In this document: piece by piece, positions 32,608-40,799 of the stretch
How positions within the stretch are numbered: position 1 is the stretch's first letter
Layout of the letters: every line of letters begins with the position of its first letter
DNA from: Rhodovibrio sodomensis
Lineage (GTDB): Bacteria; Pseudomonadota; Alphaproteobacteria; Kiloniellales; Rhodovibrionaceae
NCBI RefSeq assembly: GCF_016583645.1
Contig: NZ_NRRL01000003.1
Coordinates: 1 to 64,000 of the forward strand
Length of the DNA: 64,000 nt
Direction of reading: 5' to 3'
Program-made: the position numbers and the translations under genes
The notes under the pieces: model-generated
Databases searched by the model: none
Seen by the model: the letters and a program-made list of their open reading frames with translations, nothing else
Told to the model about the DNA's origin: nothing

Positions 32608-34608
32608 ATGAAGGGTGATGCGCGGTTCGAGGAAGCCAAACTGCGCGAGCTGCTGAGCGAGGGCGCCTCCGAGCCGGCGCCGGCGAAGACGGAGCCCGCC
32701 GCACGGCTGGATACGCACGCGGATGAGAGCGGTCCGGAGCCGGCCGACGACGGTGTGACCGCGCAGCGCTACGTTGGCCTGCACGACTTCTATGCACTCG
32801 CCGCGATGCGCGGCGACGTCCGGAACGAACAGAAGATTCTGGAGGCGCGCACGGAGCTCGCACTGCAGATCCGCGAGCGCCCAGACGAGATGATGAAGCT
32901 GGCGACCGACCGGCCGGAGCTGCTGCGTCAGCTCGATGTCGACGTGCGCTCGGCTGAGGGCGACCCGTCGCTCGCGCCCGGCGCCAACGACCTCGCCGGC
33001 CTGCTGGCAAAGCCGATTACCGACCAGACGGATCCGGAACAGGCGCGCGAGATCCACCAGCAGGTTTCGGGCCTGCTGCGCGATCCCGTGAAGATGTACG
33101 TTCATGCGCGCGGCCGGATGCGTGCCGCCGCGATTGCCGGGGAGGACCCGGCCATCGTGCATCAGCTGGGTGTTCTGCGCGCGCGCAGCGCCGAGATGAT
33201 CGTCAAGAACCCGAGCCTGATGATGCGGATCGGCGCCAACGATCCGAAGGCGGCCGAATCCCTGATGGGGGAGCGGGAGGGGCTTGGTCAGGTCTCGCCG
33301 GCGCAGTGGGCACGGGCGCGGACGATGGCGGCCGAGTACCTGCGGCTCGACGCGGCCGTGCGGGCCGAGGCGCGCGGAAACGGCGGCGAGTACGCGCTGC
33401 TGCGCGACCAGCGTGAGGCGCATGTGCGCGCGATGCGCCAGGCGCCCGAGAGCTTCGTCGTCGCGGGGCAGATGGCCGGGCAGAAGGGGCAGCGGTTTCT
33501 GGCCCAAAAGGTGATGGGCGAGTTGCGCGAGGACGAGCAGGATTACGGCGCGTTCAAGGAGCGCTTCCTCGCTGAGAACCAGAATGCCAAGCACAACGTG
33601 GTGGCGCTGTACGCCGCGGTGAACAAGCGCCTGAGCTGGGCCGAGGTCACCGGCAAGGGCGGTGCCGACATCAAGCACATGGCGCGGTTCAGCGAGGAGA
33701 TGGCGTTCGAGATCGGCAAGAGCTACGCCGCGGTGGGCGAGCTCTCAAAGCGTCATCCCGACCTCAAGGAGAAATGGACCGCCGATGCTTTCATGTCGCG
33801 CCAGCGCATGGACAGCCGGCGCGAGGAGATGGCGCGTCAGGGCGATTCCGATCAGCGCGAGGCAGCGCGCGATGAAGGCGTCGGCGCCGGCGACAAGCGA
33901 GAGCAGGTACAGGCGGAGAAGGCGGGCCAAGCGGACGAGAACGCGTCCGGCGACCTGGCGCGCGAGATCGAGCGGGAGCGCAAGGGCATCAACCGGGCTG
34001 TGGCGCGCGGCTACGCCGAGCGTCGCCGGGATCTCAAGGAGGTGATGGGGCGCGTGAGCGAGGATGACGCGATCCTCGCGCTCCCGATGACCCGCGGGGC
34101 GGCGAGCCCCAAATCGACGCCGAAGGCGCCGTTTGGCGCGGGCGCGGTGGACAAGGAACTGGACAAACTCGATCGGCCGACCGTAACGCGGCTGTTCCAG
34201 AACAACGTCGCGCTGCAGAAGCGCATCCGGGAGGGGAAGGGCTGGAAGGAAGGCGGCGAGACCGACAAGCAGGCGATGTTCGTTCAGCATGATCGTCTGG
34301 AGCTCGGTCGCCGTGCGCTCGTGGAGAAGATGGCGCGGGAAGGCTGGATCACCGAGAAGGAGGCCGCGCCGACGATGCAGCCGCTGCACAGCGACATCGG
34401 CAAGCGTCTTCCCAAGTGGATGACCCGCGATTACGACGGCGCGCTGCAGCGCGGCGACAAGGAGGGCCGCTGGAAGGCCCTGGCCCGCGCGACCGGCAAC
34501 GTCGCGAAGGAGTCCGGCCGGGTGTCGGTGAAGGCGAGTATCGCCACGTCGACCCTGACGAAAAAGGCCGGCGGCGACTTCATCGGCGCACTGGGCGAGT
34601 TGAGTTAA
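32608..34608 (+). CDS. Large uncharacterised helical protein
   Basis: A 666-aa, highly charged and almost wholly helical protein with no signal peptide or membrane span. Coiled-coil-like Arg/Glu/Ala stretches dominate, for example about 400-470 (RQGDSDQREAARDEG...KREQVQAEKAGQADENASGDLAREIERERKGINRAVARGYAERRRDLKE). The C-terminal 150 residues are better ordered (LFQNNVALQKRIREGKGW...HDRLELGRRALVEKMAREGWITEKEAAPTMQPL). No recognised family. It sits between two genes with small DUF5710-like modules and may form a plasmid-specific DNA- or protein-handling complex. Confidence 0.5.
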   Translation: MKGDARFEEAKLRELLSEGASEPAPAKTEPAARLDTHADESGPEPADDGVTAQRYVGLHDFYALAAMRGDVRNEQKILEARTELALQIRERPDEMMKLATDRPELLRQLDVDVRSAEGDPSLAPGANDLAGLLAKPITDQTDPEQAREIHQQVSGLLRDPVKMYVHARGRMRAAAIAGEDPAIVHQLGVLRARSAEMIVKNPSLMMRIGANDPKAAESLMGEREGLGQVSPAQWARARTMAAEYLRLDAAVRAEARGNGGEYALLRDQREAHVRAMRQAPESFVVAGQMAGQKGQRFLAQKVMGELREDEQDYGAFKERFLAENQNAKHNVVALYAAVNKRLSWAEVTGKGGADIKHMARFSEEMAFEIGKSYAAVGELSKRHPDLKEKWTADAFMSRQRMDSRREEMARQGDSDQREAARDEGVGAGDKREQVQAEKAGQADENASGDLAREIERERKGINRAVARGYAERRRDLKEVMGRVSEDDAILALPMTRGAASPKSTPKAPFGAGAVDKELDKLDRPTVTRLFQNNVALQKRIREGKGWKEGGETDKQAMFVQHDRLELGRRALVEKMAREGWITEKEAAPTMQPLHSDIGKRLPKWMTRDYDGALQRGDKEGRWKALARATGNVAKESGRVSVKASIATSTLTKKAGGDFIGALGELS

Positions 34609-34612
34609 CGCG

Positions 34613-35218
34613 ATGGCCTCGGGTGTTCGCGAATTCCTGTACGTGCCGGCCTCGGAGGTCGAGGAGGCGCTCGCCCTGGGCGCGGTTCAGGTGCCGGGTG
34701 ACGCGCGGCTGGCCAAGCCGCGTCCGCTTCCGGTCGATGTGCCCGAGGTCGCGTTCGATCGCTGGCGCACGACGGCGTCCCGCTACCGCTGGTGTATCGA
34801 GCTGATGACGCGCGTGCTCGGCGATGTCTGGGAGCGCCGGCCGCACGAGAAGGCACCACCGAACCTCGACGAGCTGTTCCGTGCGCTCTCGAGCGGCCGC
34901 GGCGAGGACCAGCGGGTCTATCTGTACGTGCCCCTGCATGACGCGCCGAAGGTGCGTGAGACCCCGGGTCTCAAGTGGGATCGGCGGGTTCGCATGTTCT
35001 ACGCGACCCCGAAGGCGAATCTGAACGGCCTATTCCAGTACCTGACGCCTGAGGCGCGCCGCACATGGGAAGCCGAGCGGACCACGCTGCGCACGGTGGA
35101 CATGCTGATGCGCGAGCAGGCGCGCCGGGAGGTCGAGCGGCGCGACGAGGCGGACGGCGATCGTGACGTCGGCGAGGATGAGCTGGACCCGGCCGCTGCG
35201 CGCGACGAGCGCGAGTAG
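34613..35218 (+). CDS. DUF5710-like domain protein
   Basis: A 201-aa protein beginning four bases after the previous stop. Residues about 103-145 (RVYLYVPLHDAPKVRETPGLKWDRRVRMFYATPKANLNGLFQYL) have the DUF5710 pattern: a strand with V-P, a helix, then a G-x-x-W-D turn and an aromatic strand. The C-terminal tail is acidic and Arg-rich, a likely coiled coil. The same module ends topoisomerase III at 29071-31191, so it may be a shared nucleic-acid or partner-binding unit. Convergent with the DpdA-like gene. Confidence 0.55.
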   Translation: MASGVREFLYVPASEVEEALALGAVQVPGDARLAKPRPLPVDVPEVAFDRWRTTASRYRWCIELMTRVLGDVWERRPHEKAPPNLDELFRALSSGRGEDQRVYLYVPLHDAPKVRETPGLKWDRRVRMFYATPKANLNGLFQYLTPEARRTWEAERTTLRTVDMLMREQARREVERRDEADGDRDVGEDELDPAAARDERE

Positions 35219-35263
35219 AGCAGCCACGGGCGCTGGCGATCGGTTTTCCCGGCGCTCCGGGCA

Positions 35264-36406
35264 CTACCTGCGATCCGCCGATGCTTCCGCGATGTGTTCA
35301 CAGGCGCGCTCGTAAACGAGCCGCGGGCACAGATCGTCGATCTCGCCGCCAGCGACCTGCTCGATCGTCTCATGGGCGACCCTGGACATCTCGCGCTCGA
35401 GCGCGTCGGCTGAACACGCGCGCTCAGAGGCGGGCGCCTGGCAATCCATGACCGGATGGTTGGACGGCGCATCGGTCGCCGGCTCGCGCAAAGCCTGGGC
35501 AAGGACCCGGCGGTTGCGCTGGTACCAGTCACGCAGGAACTGCGCACGCGCAGCCTGCGTTTTCGGTTGGCCCTGCTGGTAGAGCTGCCTGCTGGCCCGG
35601 AAGTCCCAGGCCGCACTGTCCGCGCTCGCGATGCGGTCGGGGTAGCGGCGGACCAGCTGCGCCAGGGCCTGACTCTTGACCCCGAAGAGATGGAATCGCA
35701 CAGGCGGCTTCAGATCCGCGTCCAGGCGGGAGATGATCGCCAGGGCGCCGTTCGGCCCGTGCATGCTGCGTCGACACATACTGCCCAGCCCGACGAACTC
35801 CGGTGCGCGGCCGAGCAGGTCGTAGCAGCGGACGTAGTGCTCCGGTCGCCAGCCCTGGAGGACGGGAAGCAGCGGCACGCGCAGCCCATGGTCCTCTGTG
35901 TAACGGACGGCCTCGTGATACGCGCGGGCGGTTAGCGCGACTCGGCGCAGAACCTCGTTCTCGCTTCCGGCGATCTCCGGCTCGCAGGCGAAGTCCAGGA
36001 CGGCTGCCCAGGTGAAGCGGCCGCGCTCGGCCATCCGCAGGTAGGACGAAAGTCCCCAGAGGTAGTCTCCGTAGAGGCGATGTGCTACGAAGCCCGCGCT
36101 GTCCAGGGCAACATCGTGGGATGCCAGCGGCGCGGGGAGATCTCGCCACGCGCGAAAGGTGGCCAGCATGCGGCCAGCGTAGAGGTCGAACTCCCGATCC
36201 AGGCGGGCGCCTCGCAGGTTCGGGTGGCTTCGCGCGAAGGCGTTGCGCAGCCGCCGGCGCTGGTCACTCGATAGGCGGTCGGCGTTCGACTTGCGGGCAA
36301 GCCGGTTCGCGGACACGAGCAGGGGCGCGCCCATCTCGCGGGCTGCGCGGAGCAGCGGGCCATCGTTGAAGTCGCTGATGCCGACGCGGAAGGTGAGTTC
36401 GCTCAT
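35264..36406 (-). CDS. DpdA-like (tRNA-guanine transglycosylase-related) protein
   Basis: A 380-aa protein of the TGT/DpdA superfamily, whose members exchange guanine for a 7-deazaguanine base in tRNA or, for DpdA, in DNA. Supporting motifs: LDSAGF (Asp102), the counterpart of the TGT DSGGF acid; YG.Y (112-115); PVLQGW (181-186); FVGLGSM (204-210); HLFGVKS (239-245); and SADSAAWDFRA (Asp263), the position of the second acid. The TGT zinc site (CxCxxC...H) is absent, as in DpdA-type proteins. The ATG overlaps the thiF stop (ATGA), so it is the last gene of the coupled PRTRC operon. No preQ0 synthesis or partner dpd helicase genes are visible. Whether it acts on DNA, tRNA or something else is not shown. 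Confidence 0.65.
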   Translation of the reverse strand: MSELTFRVGISDFNDGPLLRAAREMGAPLLVSANRLARKSNADRLSSDQRRRLRNAFARSHPNLRGARLDREFDLYAGRMLATFRAWRDLPAPLASHDVALDSAGFVAHRLYGDYLWGLSSYLRMAERGRFTWAAVLDFACEPEIAGSENEVLRRVALTARAYHEAVRYTEDHGLRVPLLPVLQGWRPEHYVRCYDLLGRAPEFVGLGSMCRRSMHGPNGALAIISRLDADLKPPVRFHLFGVKSQALAQLVRRYPDRIASADSAAWDFRASRQLYQQGQPKTQAARAQFLRDWYQRNRRVLAQALREPATDAPSNHPVMDCQAPASERACSADALEREMSRVAHETIEQVAGGEIDDLCPRLVYERACEHIAEASADRR

Positions 36407-37182
36407 GCGGCTTGGCCGCGGCGGGCGTAGTGACCCAGGACGGCTGCGGTCGCCGCCAGGGACGTCATCCGGCCATCGGCGAGGTTCACGAACCAGGCGA
36501 AGCGATCAATGCGCCCCGAGCGGAAGATCCGCCACAGGGCGTCAAGGGCCACGGTCGCCATCATCTGGTTGATGAACGCACTCTGACGGGTGAGGCTCTC
36601 CGCGAGACTGCAGGACGGGCCGTCATCTTCAGCGCCCGCACTGTCGGTCAGGTGGGGGAACAGCTCCAGAACGGTGGGCAGACGCGGTGTCTCCGGCCGG
36701 TCGGGCACGGGATGGCCGAGAACGACCTGACCCCAGGTCGTTTCGTTGCCGAGGTCGAGCCACAGCGCCGCGTTCACCCGTTCGGCGGCGGCGCCGATCT
36801 CCAGTCGGGCGGTCACGGTGTCCACGCAGCCGATCAGGAGATCACAGTGCCGGATCGTCGCCGTGGCGGTTTCGAGCGTAAGCCGCTCCACACGCGCTTC
36901 CCAGCCGACGCCGTACCAGAGGTTGAGCCGATTGATCAGGACGTCCGTCTTGAACTGACCGAGGTCGGCGGGTGCGAACAGTTGGCGACCGACGTTCGCC
37001 TGGCTGACCCGATCCGGGTCGACGGCAACGACCTCGAGACCGGGATGACCCACGGCCAGTAGGCATGTGTGCAGGCGGGCGAGCCCGGAGAGGACCTGGC
37101 TGCCCGACCCACCGCAGCCGGCGAGGCAGACCTTCACCGGGCGAGCGTAGAAGCTGCTTGGCAGCGGGATGTGGTCGATCAT
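36403..37182 (-). CDS. PRTRC system ThiF-family (E1-like) protein
   Basis: A 259-aa adenylyltransferase-fold protein. The Rossmann motif is KVCLAGCGGSGSQVLSGLARL (about 17-37), followed by VVAVDPDRVSQANVGRQLF (about 51-69, the D-x-D-x-V...N..RQ nucleotide/substrate site), then LLIGCVDTVTARLEI. These are diagnostic of ThiF/MoeB/E1 enzymes that adenylate the C-terminus of ubiquitin-like proteins. A conserved catalytic Cys downstream is not obvious. It overlaps PRTRC B at its start and the DpdA-like gene at its end (both ATGA). In PRTRC cassettes this protein lies with ParB-like and small proteins; its reaction is not established. Confidence 0.88.
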   Translation of the reverse strand: MIDHIPLPSSFYARPVKVCLAGCGGSGSQVLSGLARLHTCLLAVGHPGLEVVAVDPDRVSQANVGRQLFAPADLGQFKTDVLINRLNLWYGVGWEARVERLTLETATATIRHCDLLIGCVDTVTARLEIGAAAERVNAALWLDLGNETTWGQVVLGHPVPDRPETPRLPTVLELFPHLTDSAGAEDDGPSCSLAESLTRQSAFINQMMATVALDALWRIFRSGRIDRFAWFVNLADGRMTSLAATAAVLGHYARRGQAA

Positions 37183-37919
37183 CGCTTTGCACTCCCGCTC
37201 GCGATCACGGCATTGAGTGTGTAGCCGCTGTCCACCAGGGCATCAGTGGGGAAGTGCTCTGTCTGCTGCTCGATCAGGCGCTGCCACAGGCCGAGCACGC
37301 CCAGGCGGTGATTGAGGCGTTTCTGAGTGCCCATCGGGTTCGCGTGCGAGAAGGCGCTGTCGTGCCAGCCTTGGGTCCAGGCCTCGATCTGATCCGGGCC
37401 ATGGCGATCGGGGACGCGCGAACTGCCGAGGCAGACGGTGCCGTCGTCGTAGAGGTTCAAGTAGGGGGCGTTCATCAGTGGCGTGCCCGGGGTGGGTCGC
37501 TTGTTGTCGCGCAGGGCAAAAACCCGCAGGTGGCGGCCACTGGCGACTAGGACGAGGGCCGGCTGGGCGGCCTTGCGGCCGTTGTTGGCTTTGTCGATCT
37601 TGTCGATTGCGGGCCTGGCGAAGTACATCTCGCGCCGACCTGCGGGGATCCACCAGACGGTTCGGTCGAGGCCGTTGGCGAGGATGTTCTCGGGCAGGTA
37701 CTCGCATGAGGTCGTGGCGCCAGAGACAAGATCGCGCGCGAGCGCGGTCAGCGCGCGGCTGCCGATCAGCTCGCCGGGTTTCAGGGAGGGTGTGCTGTCG
37801 GTGGCGCGGATCTGATGCCGCGTCGCCACGGCGGCCCACCCATCGCTGTAGATCAGAAGCGCTTCTGTCAGCTCGAAGCCGGATCCGTTACGGATGGCCG
37901 TTCGGGTCTGGATCGTCAT
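37179..37919 (-). CDS. PRTRC system protein B
   Basis: A 246-aa protein matching PRTRC B in pattern: ALLIYSDGWAAVATRHQI near the start, YLPENILANGLDRTVWWIPAGRREMYF in the middle (about 93-125), and ALVLVASGRHLRVFALRDNKRPTPGTPLMNAPYLNLYDDGTVCLG (about 145-185). The last block, with the Pro-rich turn, Asn and a Cys after a beta hairpin, recalls E2-like folds, so a role as a conjugation partner of ThiF is an attractive but untested idea. It overlaps both neighbouring genes by four bases. Confidence 0.82.
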   Translation of the reverse strand: MTIQTRTAIRNGSGFELTEALLIYSDGWAAVATRHQIRATDSTPSLKPGELIGSRALTALARDLVSGATTSCEYLPENILANGLDRTVWWIPAGRREMYFARPAIDKIDKANNGRKAAQPALVLVASGRHLRVFALRDNKRPTPGTPLMNAPYLNLYDDGTVCLGSSRVPDRHGPDQIEAWTQGWHDSAFSHANPMGTQKRLNHRLGVLGLWQRLIEQQTEHFPTDALVDSGYTLNAVIASGSAKR

Positions 37920-39127
37920 TGGTCCTCCTCGACGAGGAGCTGGAGGAGTTGGTCCGTGGCACGGAGGATGTCGAAAGTGGCCTTGAAGTCGTTCAGGACG
38001 GTTGCCGCGCGTCCGGGTTCGGCCGCCGGCACCGTGCGCCGCGTGACGTTGCCGACGCTCCCGTGCTGCTGTGTGTACTCGGCCCAGTCATCGAACAGGC
38101 GGAGCATGGCGTCATCCGGCGACCAGCGAACGACGGTGCAGAAGCATTGATCGCAGTCCTCGAAGTCGACCAGCGCGAAATTGGTGTCTGGGTCCATCCA
38201 CAGTGGCCATTTCTGCTTATGGGCAGTCTCGAGGGTGCTGCTGCAGAGTTCGATGAGTTCGGTCGGCAGCCGCTTGATCCAGGGGCCGAGGATGACGTCG
38301 ACGGCGCGTTCCAGGCTGTCCTGGAACGGGTTCCAGCCGGATCCGCGCAGTGCGGGAGAGGTGTCGGTCGTCCAGCGCGGCATGTAACCGAACGCCTCCT
38401 GGTCCGAGATCAGGTCGAACTCGGATGGATGCTCTCCCATGCTCATAAGCTCGGCACGGGCCTCGCGTTGGCTCTGGCATCCATGCCAGTGGAGCATCTC
38501 CAGCTGATAGCGGGCGATCTCCGGGGTGAACAGCGGGACGCCCTTGTTGCCAGCCACCTCGAGGCAAAGCAGGACCGCGCGCGCGGGGCGGGTGTCGCCC
38601 CGGCACATCTGCATCAGCTTGCGGCCGATCGGCGGGCAGTGAACTTCGCCAAGGCTGAGGATCAGATTGAGGTGGTCGCCGGCTTCCGGGTGCGCGAAGC
38701 CGTAGGCGTCCGGCTGGACGTCGTTGTCGATCGTCAGGATCAGGTCATGGAGCGCGGGCTCGAAGCCGCCGGTCAGGCCGTCGACGAGTGCGCGCTGGAT
38801 AGCCTGCTCAACGCTCTCGGAGATGGCGAGGGTGTTGCTGTTCAGCCAGCCGGCATGCACCAACCCCTCCGCGATCGTGAAGTCGAGATCCTGGCGATCG
38901 CACAGCTCGATGCGGTTCGGGATCTCGCGCGGCAGAGCCGGTAAGCTCAGGGAAGCGGCGGCAGGAGCTCCGACGGGAGACTGGCGGACCGGGTGGTGCC
39001 GCGCAGCCGGATCGCGTTCGCCAGACTCGTCATCTGTGCCTGCAGTTCCTTCGGGGCCTGTGAGGAGTCCAGGGAGCAGCAGTCGGTCTGCTTGGTCCTG
39101 CGAAGACGTCGTAGCCAGAACCGGCAT
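37916..39127 (-). CDS. PRTRC system protein F
   Basis: A 403-aa protein. The long polar N-terminus (about 1-65) is followed by the conserved part: IPNRIELCDRQDLDFTIAEGLVHAGWL, then LNLILSLGEVHCPPIGRKLMQM (about 155-175), LEMLHWHGCQSQREARAELMSMGE, and GYMPRWTT. These fit PRTRC F. AGGAG lies eight bases before the ATG. It overlaps PRTRC B (ATGA). Function unknown beyond its constant presence in the cassette. Confidence 0.72.
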   Translation of the reverse strand: MPVLATTSSQDQADRLLLPGLLTGPEGTAGTDDESGERDPAARHHPVRQSPVGAPAAASLSLPALPREIPNRIELCDRQDLDFTIAEGLVHAGWLNSNTLAISESVEQAIQRALVDGLTGGFEPALHDLILTIDNDVQPDAYGFAHPEAGDHLNLILSLGEVHCPPIGRKLMQMCRGDTRPARAVLLCLEVAGNKGVPLFTPEIARYQLEMLHWHGCQSQREARAELMSMGEHPSEFDLISDQEAFGYMPRWTTDTSPALRGSGWNPFQDSLERAVDVILGPWIKRLPTELIELCSSTLETAHKQKWPLWMDPDTNFALVDFEDCDQCFCTVVRWSPDDAMLRLFDDWAEYTQQHGSVGNVTRRTVPAAEPGRAATVLNDFKATFDILRATDQLLQLLVEEDQ

Positions 39128-39176
39128 CGATCGATCTCCTGCGCGCTTGCCTGCGATCCCGGACAGCTCTCGACCG

Positions 39177-39425
39177 TCATCCCTTGACGCCGGCGTTTGG
39201 CTGGAAGGTGTAGATCATCTCGCCGTCCCTGAACTCGGGCCCCTTCGTCGTGGCCGTCGCCAGCTCTGGATAGGTCCCGGAGAAGATGTCGCGCACCGCC
39301 TCAGGGCTGGCGCTCGGATCCGGGTCCGGCAGAACGCATCCCTGCCAGTGGAAGACGCGCTTGAGCTCCTCGATGCGCGGCTGCTGTGCGGCGCCGGTGT
39401 CTTGGTCGTTCGTCGGCTTGGTCAT
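39177..39425 (-). CDS. PRTRC system protein C
   Basis: An 82-aa protein with a disordered N-terminus, then the PRTRC C signature: RVFHWQGCVLPDPDPSASPEAVRDIFSGTYPELATATTKGPEFRDGEMIYTF, ending GVKG. The small beta-rich core and C-terminal Gly resemble ubiquitin-like or sulfur-carrier proteins, which would make it a candidate substrate of the ThiF-like E1 three genes downstream. That link is inferred from size, terminus and context. Confidence 0.85.
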   Translation of the reverse strand: MTKPTNDQDTGAAQQPRIEELKRVFHWQGCVLPDPDPSASPEAVRDIFSGTYPELATATTKGPEFRDGEMIYTFQPNAGVKG

Positions 39426-39438
39426 CTGACCGGTCTCC

Positions 39439-40332
39439 CTAGCTCGTCGCGTCGGCCATCACCGACCACGCGGTGAGGATCGACAGGATATCGTTGGGCA
39501 GCGTGCCATCCGGGTTCGCGCGCTCGCGGACCGCCTTCGACAGCTTGCCGGCGAGGGTCTTGCGGTTGCTCTTGGGAAGCTTCGTCTGCTCGCTTGCGGG
39601 GAGCACCTGCTTTGCGATGGTCCTGAGTTCGACGATCCCGAAGCCCTTGAAATAGGCCTCGTCATAGTGCGCTGCGGTCTGGCTGTTGCTGCTGGAAGCG
39701 GTGCGCTGATCCGAGGCCGCTTGGGTCGGCGCCTTCGAGGTGTCGGCCTGCTGGGCCGATTTGCCGCCGGTCGCCTTGGCGACTCTGGTCTCGGTGGCTC
39801 CGGTGGAATCGTCGGTCTTGCCTGTCTTCGTCTGGCGCGCGCCGCCGGCGGTGCTGGACGCGCTCGAACGTTTCGAGGCCGCAGGGCTACCGGATGCTGA
39901 CTTGGTCGCGGTTGGGCCGGTCTGGGCGGCCGTGCTGCCTGGCTTGGCAGTGCCCTTCGACGAAGACGCTCCGCCGGTCTTTTGCGTGGAGGCTTGGGTT
40001 TTGCTCGCACCACCGGTGGAGGCGCTCTTGGTCTTGCTAGCCTTACTGGCTTCGGCCTTGCGCGTCATCTCCGCCTGGACCTTGGCCATTTGCTGGGCAA
40101 GGTCGTCGCGTGTGGCCGTGTAGCCGGCGATCAGGCTGGAGAACTGCTGATCCAGGTCGGGCGCCATGCCGGTCAGCGTGAAGGGGTGGAAGAGGCTCGC
40201 GTCGAGACGTGTGTCGGTGCGCTTCGGCAAGCCCGTAACGCGGATCTGGCCGTCGTGCTGCAGGCTCAGGTGGAGGGTGACGTCGGTCGATCGGAGAAGC
40301 GGTAGAAGTGCTGAGAACATCGCCATGTCCAT
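39439..40332 (-). CDS. PRTRC system protein E
   Basis: A 297-aa protein read from ATG 40332 (MDMAMF; ATGs at 40326 and 40320 are also possible). The frame is open upstream into the zinc-ribbon gene, but that part is its shadow. The N-terminal domain (about 1-70: FSALLPLLRSTDVTLHLSLQHDGQIRVTGLPK...LFHPFTLTGMAPDLDQQF) is the conserved PRTRC E part. A low-complexity Ala/Ser/Thr/Lys linker follows (about 85-215), then a C-terminal helical block (AYFKGFGIVELRTIAKQVLP...LSKAVRERANPDGTLPNDIL). It lies 13 bp before PRTRC C. Confidence 0.78.
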   Translation of the reverse strand: MDMAMFSALLPLLRSTDVTLHLSLQHDGQIRVTGLPKRTDTRLDASLFHPFTLTGMAPDLDQQFSSLIAGYTATRDDLAQQMAKVQAEMTRKAEASKASKTKSASTGGASKTQASTQKTGGASSSKGTAKPGSTAAQTGPTATKSASGSPAASKRSSASSTAGGARQTKTGKTDDSTGATETRVAKATGGKSAQQADTSKAPTQAASDQRTASSSNSQTAAHYDEAYFKGFGIVELRTIAKQVLPASEQTKLPKSNRKTLAGKLSKAVRERANPDGTLPNDILSILTAWSVMADATS

Positions 40333-40447
40333 GTGGTCCGAGAGAGCTTGCTCGCTTCCCTGAGAGAAGCGGCCTGTGCCAAATGGTACATGGGTGCGTT
40401 TTCGATTTTGGGCGGCAGCTTCCTGGATCGCTGCTGCGGGGCGTCCT

Positions 40448-40711
40448 TCAGCCGTCCTCGTCGAGGGTGTGCCGGGTGACCACGCCGATCGAGCGTGAGG
40501 TCCAATCGGGCCGGCTCTCCACGTTCCGGCTGCCGCAGGACCCGCAACGGGCGCGTCGACCGACGTCAGGGACGGGAAAGTCGCCACCCAGCTTGTCGGC
40601 GAGCGGGCTTGGGTCCATCGACCGATGGTAATGACAGTTGTTGCACCACAGCCAGACACCCAGTTCGTCGGCGATCATGTCGTCGAGTGTCGCTGGCCGC
40701 GCGTCGGTCAT
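40448..40711 (-). CDS. Small zinc-ribbon protein at the head of the PRTRC operon
   Basis: An 87-aa protein with two Cys pairs, LWCNNCHYHR (about 22-31) and RCGSCGSRNVESRPDW (about 55-70), a typical four-Cys zinc ribbon. A DNA- or protein-binding role is possible. It is followed by PRTRC E after about 115 bp on the same strand. It lies just downstream of the strong terminator of the T4SS operon, so a promoter for the PRTRC genes should lie between 40712 and 40740 or nearby. Confidence 0.65.
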   Translation of the reverse strand: MTDARPATLDDMIADELGVWLWCNNCHYHRSMDPSPLADKLGGDFPVPDVGRRARCGSCGSRNVESRPDWTSRSIGVVTRHTLDEDG

Positions 40712-40740
40712 GATTGAGGTGCCTTGGGGCTAGGGACAGA

Positions 40741-40770
40741 AAGGGCCGCCCGAGAGGTGGGGCGGCCCTT
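40741..40770 (-). terminator. Terminator at the end of the virB-virD4 operon
   Basis: A perfect 11-bp stem AAGGGCCGCCC (40741-40751) / GGGCGGCCCTT (40760-40770) with an 8-nt loop. On the minus strand it is followed by TTTCTGT. It lies 30 bp after the virD4 stop and separates the T4SS operon from the PRTRC operon. Confidence 0.8.
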
Positions 40771-40799
40771 GATCTGTGTCGACGGCCTCGCGGTGACGG

